From positions 8,014,036 through 8,078,035 of the forward strand of contig JAQFVV010006231.1 of the NCBI GenBank assembly GCA_028023455.1: a DNA stretch of 64,000 nucleotides, written 5' to 3'. The notes under the pieces are model-generated. The model was given only the letters and a program-made list of their open reading frames with translations, made no database searches and was not told the origin of the DNA. Positions 38,244 through 51,226 of the stretch are shown here, in pieces; within the stretch, counting starts at the first letter, position 1, and each line of letters starts with the position of its first letter. Both the position numbers and the translations under genes were made by a program. This DNA is from Epiperipatus broadwayi (Eukaryota; Onychophora; Udeonychophora; Euonychophora; Peripatidae).

Positions 38244-38757
38244 ATACCATCATCATAAACCTTCAGACAAATACGTTTGTTTAATATCTTCAACTATTGT
38301 TTATAAAATAGTTTTGTAAACCTATTTATTAGACCCAAACTAGATTCATTTTTTATTTATTTAATTGCAAAATATCTCTTGTGATTAACTCATGATAAAA
38401 ACAATTAGTAAATTGTTTTTAATAATGCATTAATTTGTTTATTTTTTTTATATATAAATTTGGATTTTATCATTATTGATTTTCATTAATATTAAAATGA
38501 TATGTTTAACTCATTAATATAATTATAAATTGTGTAATAATTTAGTATAAAGCACATGATATAAACAGTTTATGTCTTGCACATATGTTGAGATATGTTA
38601 TTGAAAGTTAAAATATATTTACTGAGATTCAAAATAACATATCACATAATAATGTAATCATAATAAAAAAAAATTATTATTTACATACACACACATATAT
38701 ATGTATGTAGCAATTAATATGACATATATATATATACACTCAATATATGAGTAATAA

Positions 38758-39244
<487 letters not shown>

Positions 39245-39612
39245 ATATTTCACATGATCACCATTTTTTATACTAGCACATTATTGTTGTAAACAAAGGC
39301 AAAACTCTCCATATTTACCAACAAAAATTTTTTATACCATATATTATTATTATATGATAAATTCATAAATCTTTTAATCACATACCATCTCAACTTGTTT
39401 TTTAAACACCACATATTTAGAATTCATCAACTTCATTATCCAAAAGGGACTAACGTAAGTTTTGTCAGATATATACTTACATAGTCCATGAAAATATACA
39501 TGGAATGTATATATTGATTACTCTAACTTGCTGTGTGTGGCAATACGTATAGTGAGTTTTGCCTGTTTTAACAACGGCTATACACAAGCATAGGAAGTGG
39601 TGGTCATGTGAT
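39245..39612. mobile_element. Degenerate foldback relative of the Penelope terminal unit, copy E
   Basis: The left end has TCACATGATCACCA, CTAGCACA and GGCAAAACTCTCCATA. The right end has the inverse set: a block with TTGATTACTCTAACTTGC, GTGGCAATACGTATAGTGAG, TTTTGCCTGTTTTAACAAC, and GGTGGTCATGTGA. The middle (about 39330-39480) is unrelated AT-rich sequence and the hammerhead is absent. It lies in the intron after the exon at 38782. Confidence 0.72.
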
Positions 39613-42532
39613 ATTATTTTTTTTTATTAAGAACAGTACATTCATATTTATATTATTTTTCAACCAAAAAAAAAGTATACATTGCCAAGTTTTGTTCATT
39701 GTAAGAAATATATATATATTAAACCATTCTTTGTTGTGTGTGTTGTTTATTATAATGTAATTGGAACACCACGCATAACAAATAGGTAAGAGTATATGCA
39801 TTACTAAATGGAAGTATTTTACACATTTTTGAAGTAATTGCTTAAGACTTATTGTGGGTTTATGTAACGCAAACAGCTTTAGAAATATGAAGTATAGGTG
39901 AGTTTGAAAAATATGGTAATTTTTTCCCTTGATATCTATAACAAGAAACACATGGGTTCATGATTTAATTTAATAATCAGTTTATGAAAAGTTCTTGGTT
40001 AGAATTTTAACTACGACCGAAGAGCACATAAATTTTAGAACCTGGCTAGAATCTTAGCAAGAGGAAGAGTTATTCATAAATATCTAAGAAGATAGGTTTT
40101 CTATTTTTAAAATCATTAAATGTGATGCCAGCAAAAAAATCTGATATTGTATTGAGTTAGTAAATCATTATGCTCAAAAACAAGATTCTCCAACATATAG
40201 GATAGGGTTGTAGTATACATTTTGGTTTTTATATAAGTTGCAAGAGATTTGAAACCTATCACATTAAGGCTTTCTCTACAGGTGAAAAAGCAAGCTGACT
40301 TAATTGAAAGGTATAAGTAAAAATCCAGATATAAGTTTTGACTATAAATATGAGCTGATAAATAGCAATGTTGAAAACTCTTATCCATGGGCTATAATGA
40401 GCAAGTAGTCTTCTAACTATAGCATTAATTTTTCATAATAGAATAAAGCAATTTTTGCAAAATTCTTTATTTTTGCATTAAATTTGTCAAGATAATATAA
40501 ATGTATAAAATCAACAGTCCTCCTTTTTCTTTTAAAACTTGTTTATTCAAACTATAATTTTATTTATAATATAAATGATGATTTAATTGGATTTTAAAAT
40601 AAATTGATTAGGTTGCCTAAAAAGGATAGAAGGTTTACTTTAAAATACAGTATAATGATAACTTATTGCTTATGGAGAATTATTATATGAAAGATTTGCA
40701 AAGCTATATCATTGATTCAGCTATTGTTTGGAATTGATTCAGCATATGCAGAAGAAAGGGTGTTATTCATAAATCCTCTGAAGGATATTGTCAACCAAGT
40801 ACATAACGTAAATAGTAGTTCCAAGATGCAAAAAAACAAATGCCTTGCATTAAACTAATGGATATAAATTGAAAATAGCATGATTGCAAGTAATGATCCC
40901 CTGTGAAATATTCCAACTGAGTTGAAAGTTATGGATAAATGTATGTAATTCTTTAGTTTAATTGGTCTATTAGTGAATTGTTTTTTGGTTGCAATTATAG
41001 AAAATCAGTGTTTTGGAAATTGATATAGTCTGCTGAATAGGTGTTTTCAATTTATTAGGTCAAATGCAGTCTAAAATGCATTGATCAATTATTGTATAAT
41101 GTAATATAGAGAATTTGGATAGAATAATAATAGTTTTTTAGTATGATTCTCACAAAAATCTTTTCATCAATATCTTCAAGTATGGTAAGTCACAAAATCA
41201 TTTGCTGAAGGATATAGTGCATGTGATTTATTTCTAAGACAAAATATTATGTTGGTGAAATGATTGTGAATATCAAGTCTACAAGAAGTGAATTGATTAA
41301 AGCATTGGAATACAATAATAATAACAATTTAGTCAAGCTGTTAATTGATCTTGTTTGGAATAAGAATGCGGATTTTGAGATGCATGATTTTTTTCAAATA
41401 TCTTTTGCTTTGTAATATACTATTCTTGAGGAAACTGAATGGTATGTTCAAATGGATCATCTAAATTAGATTTGCAGTACTCAAAGGGTTCCATGTCCAC
41501 TTGAATGCCTGAAATGGGGCTATTATTTTTTGATAAAATAGAAATGTCTAAGGTATGAGGTAGAAATAAGTTCATGTAATTTTTGGTAATTCTCACTAGC
41601 TTTGATAGATTTGGTATTATTATTATTTTTAATTTAAGTGTTATAGCATTTTTATAGTAAAGTATAAGTAAGTTATTTGCTTAATTTTGCATCATTCAAT
41701 GGTGAAATAATCTGAATAATTGAATTAATGCTATCCATACATTGCTTTATGGGATTTTTTGATTTATATGTTAGTCTATTAGCACAGCAGCTATTTATAA
41801 TGTTTTTAAAGAAAAGTAAAGTTTCAGCAGAATATAGATATTTTGTAGCTAATATAATAATATCCTGCAGTTATTAAGTTGGAAAATTCATTATTTTTAG
41901 TTAAAATTCAAAACTGATCTAATTAATTTTTGACATAGCAGTTATCCAAATTTCAGCAGGAAAGAGATTTTGTGGCTGAATTGTCATATAATTATTATGT
42001 TGAGAAAATTAATTAAAATTTCAAATTTGATATCCGGTGAATTTAAGAAATACACATGAATTGGTTAGAAAATATAACACATGATATATAGATTGAAATT
42101 TCAAAATTGGATGGAGGTGCATAAGAAGAAATCATTGAAGAATATATATTTTACTCCTATGAAGTATGAGAACAAAATGAGGAAAGTGGTAGTAGAATAA
42201 GGATGGCAACTCATTGTAAAAGCAATTGAAGTTACTACATACGATAGTTATTCCAGGAGTATGTAAGACTTTTCTCTTGGCAACAAACAGTTTATTGGTC
42301 ATGTTTCTTGTTCGTTGGCTCCAATTTCTATGAGATAAAAATATTGTAATTGATTAATGAAAGAGATTACAATAGCATTAGCAAATATGTGTATTATATC
42401 TAACTTTGTTAGTGGAATTGCAATATGGTTAAATAAGAATATATTAAGACAAATATGTCATCATGGTGATTATCTAAAATTTATGTGAATGTAGACCATG
42501 CACATTAATGTTGAGCATATGGAGATATTGGG
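39613..42532. other. Non-coding stretch, G-over-C skewed on the + strand
   Basis: No gene supported. On the + strand G is clearly more frequent than C, especially 40600-42500. A diverged local duplication links 41820-41885 and 41950-42012 (shared TTTCAGCAG..AGA.ATTTTGT). The opposite-strand frames at 39604-39951 and 40116-40388 show no family motif. Because copy D (42545) is in reverse orientation, I checked the - strand here for Penelope RT motifs and saw none. Confidence 0.45.
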
Positions 42533-42666
42533 TAAGCTCTTATTAAACAATTCAAAACAAAACAACACTCTCCATATAGTAGTGCAATCTTGTGCTAACA
42601 AGAGCAATCAATGGATGCCAGAAGGCTTGTGCATAAAATCCCTATCTAGTGCCTACTCATTCAATA

Positions 42667-42708
42667 TCCCCAGACTAGTTTCTGGCTTATGGCCTTCATC
42701 AGTGAGGA
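42667..42708 (-). ncRNA. Hammerhead ribozyme core, copy D (intact)
   Basis: On the - strand: stem I of six pairs (UCCUCA with UGGGGA), CTGATGA (42696-42702), helix II GGC/GCC with loop CATAA, GAAAC, minimal helix III, and cleavage C opposite position 42673. It is identical in core and stems to copy B at 2335-2376. It is therefore conserved in two separate insertions, while the surrounding unit has diverged at many positions. Confidence 0.82.
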
Positions 42709-42959
42709 GCCTTGGATCTGAGAGCACTGCACCTAGATCTTAGGATCTAATGCAACCCTCCAGCACCCACCTTTTAACTCTATTTAACTACAAAACTATG
42801 AGAATGAAATTGAAAACACTATTAATATTTTCAATCCAAGCTCAATAGCTTATATAGTCATATGGGTCTGAACTCAATTCAGTACCCATACATTTTGGTG
42901 TCTTTGGCTCTTTAACAACCATAGCCACCACTATCCTATTAGGCAGGATTGTTGTTAAA

Positions 42960-43099
42960 CCACTAAACATCACATGATCACTATCTCATTTGTTAGCACA
43001 AGATGGCACTACTATATGGAGAGTGTTGTTTTGTTTTGAATTGTTTAATAACAATTATTGTGCTAGTATGAGATAGTGATCATGTGATGTTTAGTGGTT
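42960..43099. repeat. Terminal palindrome of copy D
   Basis: The two outer arms of about 35 bp, centred on CATCACATGATCACTATCTC, are near-perfect inverses. The interior adds TAGCACAA..GGCACTACTATATGGAGAG. The 159-bp element at 20994 uses the same end boxes, so this foldback structure is a family feature. Confidence 0.8.
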
Positions 43100-43111
43100 T
43101 AAGCTCTTATT

Positions 43112-44839
43112 GTTAGCATGTTTTATATCTGAGATATTAAGTTTTTTTTTACTATTTTAGAAACAGAATATCACTTTTTGAATTATATATAAGGTCTGTT
43201 TTTTTTAACTGTGGAAAAATGTCTGCACATGCAGTACTACAATGAAAGGTTTAATTTGAATCTTGTATATTATTAAGCACTTCTATGGATTCTTGAATTG
43301 AACATTATAGGTTTTTTAGGAAGATTAGATATTATTCTTGGATTGTTTGCTCTGTAGTTTAATTTCTTTACAATGGAAATTGTTGATATGTTGTTTTAAA
43401 TTAATATGTTATAAAATACATTATCCCATGATCTAGACTTTTGATCATTGATATATATAATTGATTTAATTTGTTTATTTTTACCACATATGCTACAAAC
43501 ACCTATACTGCATGCAAATGCAATCTGATTCAGTCTGGAACATTTAAAGCTACAGTGGATGCAATTAGAATAGATTATATAATGATGCGATGAGAAAATT
43601 AATCAGTTGAGTGACTTGTTTTATCTTAATAATGACTTCCCATGAGTTTCTCAGAATTTCAAAAAGTATATCAGATATAAGTTCACTTAATATGTTAATT
43701 AACCGAGCTAAATTGATAATGATTTTGTCTATGTGAATTCAAAAATAGAGCATGCATTATATAGCCATATGGAACTGGATTTAAATCTTTACTAACATTT
43801 TTAAAAAAAAATTTAAGTTCTTAATAATGTTTTCAGATTTTTCTTACTGTTGCTAATGAAGTATTTTAGGCCTATAAAATTCTTGGTTATGAAGTTAGAT
43901 AAATACTTAATTGTTTTAATTTGATCATAGTTTTGTAATTTGGTTTAATAATCAGATAGAGGTGGCAATGATAATAATGGCTGGCTACCTGATAAATCAT
44001 AATTTTCAACAATACTAATAAATTGAATGGTGAGTGAAAGACTGAATATTTTGCAACATTAATTAATTATTCAGTGTTTCAAAAGATGATGGCTTCATTC
44101 ATTTTAATTTAGTGGAAATTTTAATGATTTAGTTGTAAAATGTTTACTTGTTGTTTGTTAGAATTTAATGGGATTAAATTTATTTGAAACAGCATTATCA
44201 TTAAAATTCAATAATGATTTTATTTGCATATTTTATTTTGTCGATTAAAGACTAGATGAATATTATTGCCTGGCATTAGTTTTTTTTTTCTCAAGGTCCT
44301 TTCTATATGTTCACCTTAAGTAGCAAGTTGATAGAGAAGTGCAGTTGGAATAGTAAACAATTTAGTCATCATTGAGCCAATACTTAATTTAATGTTGGTG
44401 TTTTTTCCAGTAATTTTTTCACTTTTTGTAATGTTTTTAATTTGTCTTTATAATTGGACTGAGTATCAATGTTTGCTAACATATGTTCGAAATATTTACC
44501 TGAGATTCATTTGAACATTTTTTATTTTAAAAAAGTTAATTAATTGTGTGAATCTTTAATTGTAAGAATCTTTATTTTTTTGTTTTAAATTTTTCTAAAC
44601 TCATTTTTATTATCCATAGAATATTATGTCTACTTTTTTAATCTTCTATATTTGTAGGCTTTTTTTGATTACATGTGTGGTTACCTTTTGTTGTATGTAT
44701 GATATTTGTATTTTGAAATATCTATAAGTAAATGTGTTTACAAATTAATTTATTTATTGAAAAAATTAAGGCTCAGTTTTGAAATTTTGTTTGGTTAATA
44801 GAGATATTCAAATTAAGAATATTCTGTTTGTATATGTTT
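43112..44839. other. AT-rich non-coding stretch
   Basis: No coding signal. G exceeds C on the + strand in parts (for example 43921-43980). Contains only T runs. Confidence 0.5.
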
Positions 44840-45520
44840 CAAAATATCTACAGTATTGTGAAACCACATTGTATCAATACACATTATTTCAGTTATCTAT
44901 GCTATTCAAAAAAAAAAAAAAACCGTGTAGACAAACAAAAAAAATATAATTAAACAAAAAATAGAAAAAATTGTAATTTTAATAAATTTTACGATACGGC
45001 AGAAGCCACTTTTCTGTCTTAAATCATTCTATGCAAATGACAATCACATTTGTTATTTATGTTAATTTGGGTACATGAAAGCACATATTATGATTCCCTT
45101 TTTTTTCTGAATTTTAATATGATACAATATTTTATAAAATATTTTCTAAGGATAAAGCAAAAAGTTTTACAGAATTTAAGAAAATTTATATTTTTCTTAA
45201 TACAATGAGATGAAACTAGCATTTAATATTCAATAAAAAAAAGGGGGGAATTATAAAGCACTCTTAAATTGTATCAGAAAGCTTAAAGTTTGAAGACTTT
45301 AACTGAGAATTTAAAATGGGTATTAACAAGTAAGCTTATCTACATAGATTCCGAAATTGATACAGACTTAAAAACACTAAAACAAAGAGAGTGTTGTTTA
45401 CTGATAACAAAACTGTTACAATGTTTCTATAAGAAAAAAGGATATTGTCAGAGCATTTTTAAATGATATAAAAGTATAATACTTCACTAGTCATTTTATT
45501 TAAAAATTAGATAAATAAAG
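44840..45520 (+). repeat. Dispersed repeat segment, copy 2 upstream part
   Basis: Counterpart of 33490-34060, about 100 bp longer owing to inserted sequence around 45240-45400. It shares the landmark order GTGAAAC, A-run, GCAGAAGCCA, GAAAGCACATAT, ATAAGAAAAAA, and ATTTTATTTAAAAATTA. Confidence 0.65.
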
Positions 45521-47539
45521 ATATATGTTTGGTTGTTTATTATTTTGAAATGAATGTGAATGAATGAACACATATAATAAATATATATGTGTATTTGCTC
45601 TTATTATTTTTAAATTTTATTTATACTGTATCTCAATTTATATATGTATATTATATACACAGAAGAGTGTTTGTGATACATATATTGAACCGGGAGTCCC
45701 CGAACTTGCCATACTATTACTAGTTTTAAATACCCTTTAAAATAACTTTAATATCTTTTGGAATCTAAAACTTTAATAAGTTTTATATCTCTCAACTTTA
45801 ACTATTTTATATCTCACGCTTATATCTCTCAACTTTAACTAAGCTTATTATCATGCTTAATACATAACTTCTTTGTAATTATTGTTTTGTGTCTTTAATA
45901 CTCCAGAAACAGACAGACTCTTCAAGCAGAGAGGAGAATATTATTGATAGCATAACCATCAAAGATACCCATGGCCAGATCAGATTATATGAAGCATAAC
46001 ATGACCACATTTCCTGACTGGCCCACATCGATTGTTGGAACAAACACTCTGCCATCCAAAACATTTTGTTTGTTTTGAAGATCAAACTGAAGCACTAGCT
46101 GACAAATATATTATATAGACATCATCCTCTGATGACAGTCACACAATCCAGTGATTGAAATATCCCCAGCTTGCTCCTACTCTTAATCAAAGGGATCCAG
46201 CGCATTTAACTTAACATATAGAATCATTTATAACTTTAAATTAATGGTAACGCAGTGACAAGAGAGAGAGAGAGAATGTGACCAAATAATAATTAAGCAA
46301 ACATTAATATTTATTCATGCACACATATTTAATATAACAATAATATGGATATTTACATATTAAAAAATATATGATTACTCAGGTTAAATTTTATAATAGT
46401 CCTTCATTAAAGTTCATTTTATTTAAAAAATATGAAGTGTCTATAGGCAGTAATCAAAATATATTAACCTGTGTTTTCATGATCATCAATTTTCAACTAG
46501 TTGGCTTTTTGGTTTCCATCAATTGTTTCATGGCTTGTCTTCCATTCCAGAGAAAGTTTGTAGCAGCATCTATTTTACCACTTTGACATGAGTTTCCAGT
46601 GAAGGTTCAGGCAGATACAGTTGGATTTTGTGGAGGATTTTGGAACCTGAAGCCCAGTCAAACAAGTTGCCAGTTCTGTGGCTTCTGCAATAATATTTTC
46701 TGCAGCAATAATGACTTTCTGTCTTTAGATTTCTAAATCTCTGCTAACTGAATGAATTAAACAATGAATAATATAATGCATCAATAATCGATGAAGACAA
46801 GAATAATTCAATCACGAAATGAAGACCAGAATAAATAACAATAGACAATTGTGACTTTTTATACTTTTCTCTCTCATTGTTTATTGTTTACTTTTATCTT
46901 AACTTGAATCTGTCTTTTAATTAATTCTACATTTTTTTAATCTAATTGATTTTTATATTTTTCCTTAATCTAAAATCATTTTCTAGATTAATTAATCTTT
47001 TTCTAGATTAGTCTACTATCTCTTGCTTTTATCCCAAAGAGATAGCTTACATGGTTTTTAATTATTACAATTTCAATATCATTATCAGCCAGGATTTTTT
47101 TTTATTGGTATTAATTAATTAATTAATTAACCTTTTTATTTTTGATTTTCACTAGCATTTATTTTTACACATTTATTCTTTTAACTTATTTTTACTTTAT
47201 AAAAAGGAGAGTTTTCTTTAAATCTTTTTTTCACCCCATTCTCAATAAAAAGCTTTATTTTCTTTTAAAAGACAAATATACACAATCCTTTTATCTTATT
47301 ATGCTTTTAAATCTATTTTTTAACCAATGACTTCTTTAATTTTTTTTTTCTTAATAAATTTAATCATCTATTTTTAAATTATGAAACATGTAACATAGAT
47401 AGAAATATGTAAATTTTATAACATATCTCACTAGCATTATAATATGTATATATGTGCGTGAAAAAAGCTATGCATCTATAGCTGAACAAAATTATATATA
47501 TTGTAATGGAATCAAAGTTTATTAACAAAATATGGGCTT
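45521..47539. other. Insert between copy-2 repeat parts: unclassified retroelement-like patches
   Basis: Occupies the position the LINE has in copy 1, but shows no LINE similarity. Two moderate-G+C patches (45880-46210 and 46480-46740) contain short peptide-like runs on both strands (for example, on the - strand at about 46710-46580, QKVIIAAENIIAEATELA). I recognise no domain. A 33-bp tandem duplication around TATATCTCTCAACTTTAACT occurs at 45783-45842. A (TTAA) run sits at 47109-47131. Confidence 0.3.
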
Positions 47540-47860
47540 CTATACATGATATGTTATGTAGTGGAGAGGCGGAGACAAAATATGGTGAATATCATGGCTG
47601 AATTGAATTTCTTAAATACAGTTTATTTCTTTGTCCCTTTTCTGTGTGTATGTGCTATTTCTAAAATTATTGCATTTTCAACTTTTTCAGAATGCTTTTA
47701 AATTTTTTTTTTGCAATGGGTTTTTTATGAAATTTTTATTTAAAAAAAAGTTTTAAATTTATATAGTATAAGTATATTTTAAAATATTAACATATAACTG
47801 TTTTTTAAAAAAAGCACCATATGATACTTTTATCTCTGTTTTTTAAAGGAAACATCTAAT
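47540..47860 (+). repeat. Dispersed repeat segment, copy 2 downstream part
   Basis: Counterpart of 36600-36960 (ACAAAATATGGTGAATAT, TTTGTCCC, TGTGTGTATGTG, then CACCATATGATA and ACATCTAATA). Confidence 0.55.
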
Positions 47861-49816
47861 ATATATATATATATATTGTAGTCATAACAATGGTTACACT
47901 ACAGTGCTGCAGAGAGAGAGAGAGAAAATGTGTTTAATAAAAACTTAGTGACTGACTGACTAATAAATATTCAAATTCCCATTTATGTGCATATACACTG
48001 CCTAAAGGTTAAGACAAAAATTACTTTATGTACATTATTAAAGATTGTTAAATATTATTTTGCATGTGAGAAACTGAATGATAAATTACATTGTAAAAAA
48101 AGGAAAAAGGTTTTTGATACCCAAAAGAATTTAAATTGCATTTTTTTTAAATCTAAATTTGAATCTTTATGTTTAGTTTGCATTTTAATCAACTTGTCCA
48201 TTTCTTGATAAAACTGGATGGCAAATCTAAATATAAAATTAAAATTTTAGAATTAATAATATTTTAGAAGTTATAATTAAAACTGTAAAAGTTGACAGTG
48301 AATTTTTCTTTTTTTCTATGTTATGAAATGTAAATAAAGAAAGAGAGAAAATAAAAATGTTTTCTATCAGTTATATATGTATAAAAACATGATATAATAT
48401 AATGTACCAGACTCTCAATGCCCTTTTAATCACAGAGGGTGCCACCAGATCACTGTGTATCTGGAAAATTTGTTTACTGTGATCAAAAGTGGATGAGGAT
48501 GATGGCCTGACCAACTAGACTCAGGGAGAAAGCAAGAGCTGGGAAATATTGTTCAGACAATTTAGAAATAAAAGCACTAAGACAAATGTCACCCAAATTA
48601 AGTTTAAACAATTTAAAAGTTTTATTTAAGAGAAATATAAAATTATAAAGTAAAGATTTGCACACAATAAATATGGTTATATCAGGTATGTACTAGAAAG
48701 AATAAAAAGTCAACACTCTGGCAGACAGACTAACTTCCTAAAAGTGAATTAGAAAAGGAGGGAAAGATTTTCCTTTAGCTGACAATTCACCCAAAGCAAT
48801 TCTGATTTCTTCATTCAAATGTTCTGAAAGGAAAAACAATGGAAAGTTTTTTGTATGAATCAATGAACCAGCGCAGGCGAGTGTTCACTAGCTTATTGAC
48901 TAATGATATCATATTGTCATAAAACTGCTGCATGGACAAATCACATTTAAGATCGCCAAGGTTGATTACAATGCAATAACAAATAAATGAATATGATGGA
49001 GCATAAATTACAAAATGGGAGAAAACTTACGTCTCCAATTTAATTAAATAGTAAAATTAGAAAATACTCCGAAAAATGATTTAAAATCAATACAATATTA
49101 AATCTCTGATTTAAAGAAAATAAACATATAATATAGGTGAATTGCCAACCAAACAATTGGCCAAAACTAAGCTGAGAATAATAATTAAAGGTCTCAATAA
49201 GAGACAGGTAAGTAATTTGAAAACCAGTTATGTCTGCCCAAACATTTCAAGAAAGTGTAATAATTAGAATTACAAAATAAATTTACAAATAAAATTCCCA
49301 GTACATGCTCTGATAAATAAATTTAAAGCAATTTGTAAAAAATAAAATAAATCTTCCACTGTAAGCCATATTTTACTGTTTTTATAGTATTTTTCAATGC
49401 TCTAGTTACAACAGTCAATATCATGAATTTATTTAGCAGAAATCTAACTACTATGTGTGGCAGAATAGCCAAGAGCCACACCAGCCAAAATGCATCGCAA
49501 ATGTGATTGGATTCAGAAATTAGTGAAGCTTGAAAAACCAATTTTTGCAATGCCTCTATAATGCCATAAAGTAAGAAGTGGATAGTACCATATAGATTAC
49601 TCAAGACTTACAGATATGTATGTCATCAATGTTGCTGTATTTACTCTCTTTAACATCACCAGTGTTCAAGGAGAAGATCATCATTGGAAAAACAAAGGAA
49701 GACTACAGTAAAATATTTAAAAAATGGTACCTAAAAAACCCCCCTGCAGTTAGTGGCTGTTTCTCTATTTAATGTGGTAAGATCTTATTATTGTAAATAT
49801 AATAAATTCTTGTTTG
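47861..49816. other. Non-coding stretch with simple repeats and unclassified patches
   Basis: TA microsatellite at 47859-47877 and GA run at 47910-47925. The patch 48410-48560 has moderate G+C with no recognised motif. Open frames at 47987-48208, 48483-48665 and 49323-49604 show no family similarity. Confidence 0.4.
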
Positions 49817-50003
49817 TCGTCGATGAACCAACATATACCACTGGATGGCGCTGTTTTTGCGCTAAAACACATAAAAATGTCGTTTCCGTGGCCGACACGT
49901 TCGAACCCGCATTTTCTACAATACAACCTTTTATGTTGTACTACAGATTGCAGGCCGCTATGTCACATCGCAGTACAGCATGTATGTCGCTAAGCAGCAA
50001 TTA

Positions 50004-50493
50004 CATTTTACGAATTCGCACAATTTATAAAATAATTACGGCTTGATGAGAGAGTTTGTATTTGAATTGTATTGAAATGTTGTTTTCATTGGATTTTTTT
50101 ATATTTTAAACTACTGAAATATTCAGATGTTTTGGAATAATTATAAGACTTTTTACAACATACTGTATTGAACTTTTATTTGGGTAAATGTTAAATATCT
50201 ATGTTTTTATTGAGTTGCAATTAGGTAACGTGTCAAGTAACGTACATTTTCCCAATTCGCACAGTTTATAAAAAGGTTACGGCTTGGGGAGAGGGTGTGT
50301 TTTTTTTAATTGGATTGAAATGTTATTTTCATTGGATTTTTTTTTATGTTACAGTATTGAAATGTTCAGATTTTGTAAAGTAATAATTAACAGACTTTTT
50401 ACACCATAGTGTATTGAAGTTTTAAGTAGTAAATGTTGACGAGATATATGTATAAAGTGAATTGGAATTGAACGCGTCAAGTAACATACTGTT
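50004..50493 (+). repeat. Tandem duplication, two copies of about 243 bp
   Basis: Copy 1 (about 50004-50246) and copy 2 (about 50247-50493) share AATTCGCACARTTTATAAAA, TTACGGCTTG, TTTTCATTGGATTTTTT, ACTTTTTACA and GTCAAGTAAC in the same order. Divergence is about 15-20 percent by eye. Confidence 0.82.
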
Positions 50494-50789
50494 CGTAACA
50501 TTTCCACGAGTGTGCATATTTTTGAAATAAAAAAGAGCGTTAACACAAAAATATCCAGTAAGAAAAGTATAATTGTACACTGTTTTTTTAAATGTCATAA
50601 AAAGCATATATTATAAACATTTTATATATATATATTTGTCGTTGTTTAAAAAAGTTTTAGTTTCTTTCTTTTCTCTGACTACTGTTATACTTTGTTGAAT
50701 ATAGTTTACATTTATTGTTATCATTTATTTTATAGATGTTTGTAAAAAAAAATATTTACAAAAATACGATTTTGATATTTTTTATTTTA

Positions 50790-50843
50790 ACCGTAAACCT
50801 AACCCTAAAACTAACCCTAAACTAACCCTAAAACTAACCGTAA
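50790..50843. repeat. Interstitial telomere-like tract
   Basis: Five degenerate units of the form (A)AACCCTAA with variants AACCGTAA and AAACTAACC. It is inside the TIR element, so it is probably part of that element and not a chromosome-end relic. Confidence 0.75.
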
Positions 50844-51226
50844 CAACTTTTACTTTTAGTTGTGATTCTATTTGAAATAAAAAATAGTGGTAAACAACAA
50901 CAAAAAAAAAAAGCCATAACCCCAGTAAAAAAATCTTCGATAGAAAATTGATTTTTCTAATAAAAAGAAAATTAAAAAAGACGAATCAAATTGTAATTTC
51001 TTTATTTTATTTTACATTTATTATTATCATTTAATTTGTATACGTTAATAAAAAATAATATTTAAAATTAAATAATATTTAAAAAAGACGATTTTCTTTT
51101 GTTTTTATTTTCGCATTACAAAAAACACATCAAAATGATTATAATTAACGGCCTGTGAATGATCATATTTTATAGTTTTAGCGTGATAACTGCGCCATCC
51201 AGTGGGATATGGTTGCTCATCGACGA

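Larger units (their letters stand above)
42533..43111 (-). mobile_element. Short hammerhead-bearing Penelope-derived element, copy D, with 12-bp TSD
   Basis: The insert (42545-43099, 555 bp) lies between two exact copies of TAAGCTCTTATT (42533-42544 and 43100-43111), a target-site duplication. Its left part is one reverse-orientation terminal unit: the CACTCTCCATA box, the ATGCCAGAAGG block, the hammerhead (42667-42708), the AGGATCTAATGCAACCC block, and CAGTACCCATACATTTTGG. Its right part (about 42960-43099) is a long palindrome: AACCACTAAACATCACATGA and ATCACTATCTCAT at the left are repeated inverted at the right end. There is no ORF. It is a self-contained mobilised unit rather than a truncation of the full element. 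The + strand frame at 42498-42743 only crosses this repeat. Confidence 0.85.
49817..51226. mobile_element. TIR transposon, about 1.4 kb, with internal 243-bp tandem repeat
   Basis: The left terminus 49817-49851 (TCGTCGATGAACCAACATAT, then ACCACTGGATGGCGC) is the inverse of 51192-51226 with about five mismatches. Inside are a 243-bp tandem duplication (about 50004-50493), a telomere-like tract (50790-50843) and no intact transposase. The first 230 bp and the right end are richer in G+C and CpG than the flanks. A 97-codon frame at 49753-50046 starts outside the element and crosses its left end, so it is not a gene. I could not identify a clear target duplication or superfamily. Confidence 0.7.

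Noticed and set aside
39604-39951. 115-codon frame on the - strand
   Set aside because: Begins at the end of repeat copy E and has low-complexity hydrophobic composition with no motif.
40116-40388. 90-codon frame on the - strand, considered as Penelope RT because copy D is in that orientation
   Set aside because: No RT or GIY-YIG residues in the expected order.
45879-46085. 68-codon frame on the - strand, Trp- and Met-rich
   Set aside because: No recognisable domain, and the + strand of the same patch has equally plausible short peptide runs; left as unclassified.
49753-50046. 97-codon open frame with mixed composition
   Set aside because: It starts outside the TIR element, crosses its terminal repeat and runs into the tandem duplication; no family motif is present.
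50790-50843. Chromosome-end or fusion relic
   Set aside because: The tract is short, degenerate and enclosed by a TIR element, so an internal element repeat is the simpler reading.
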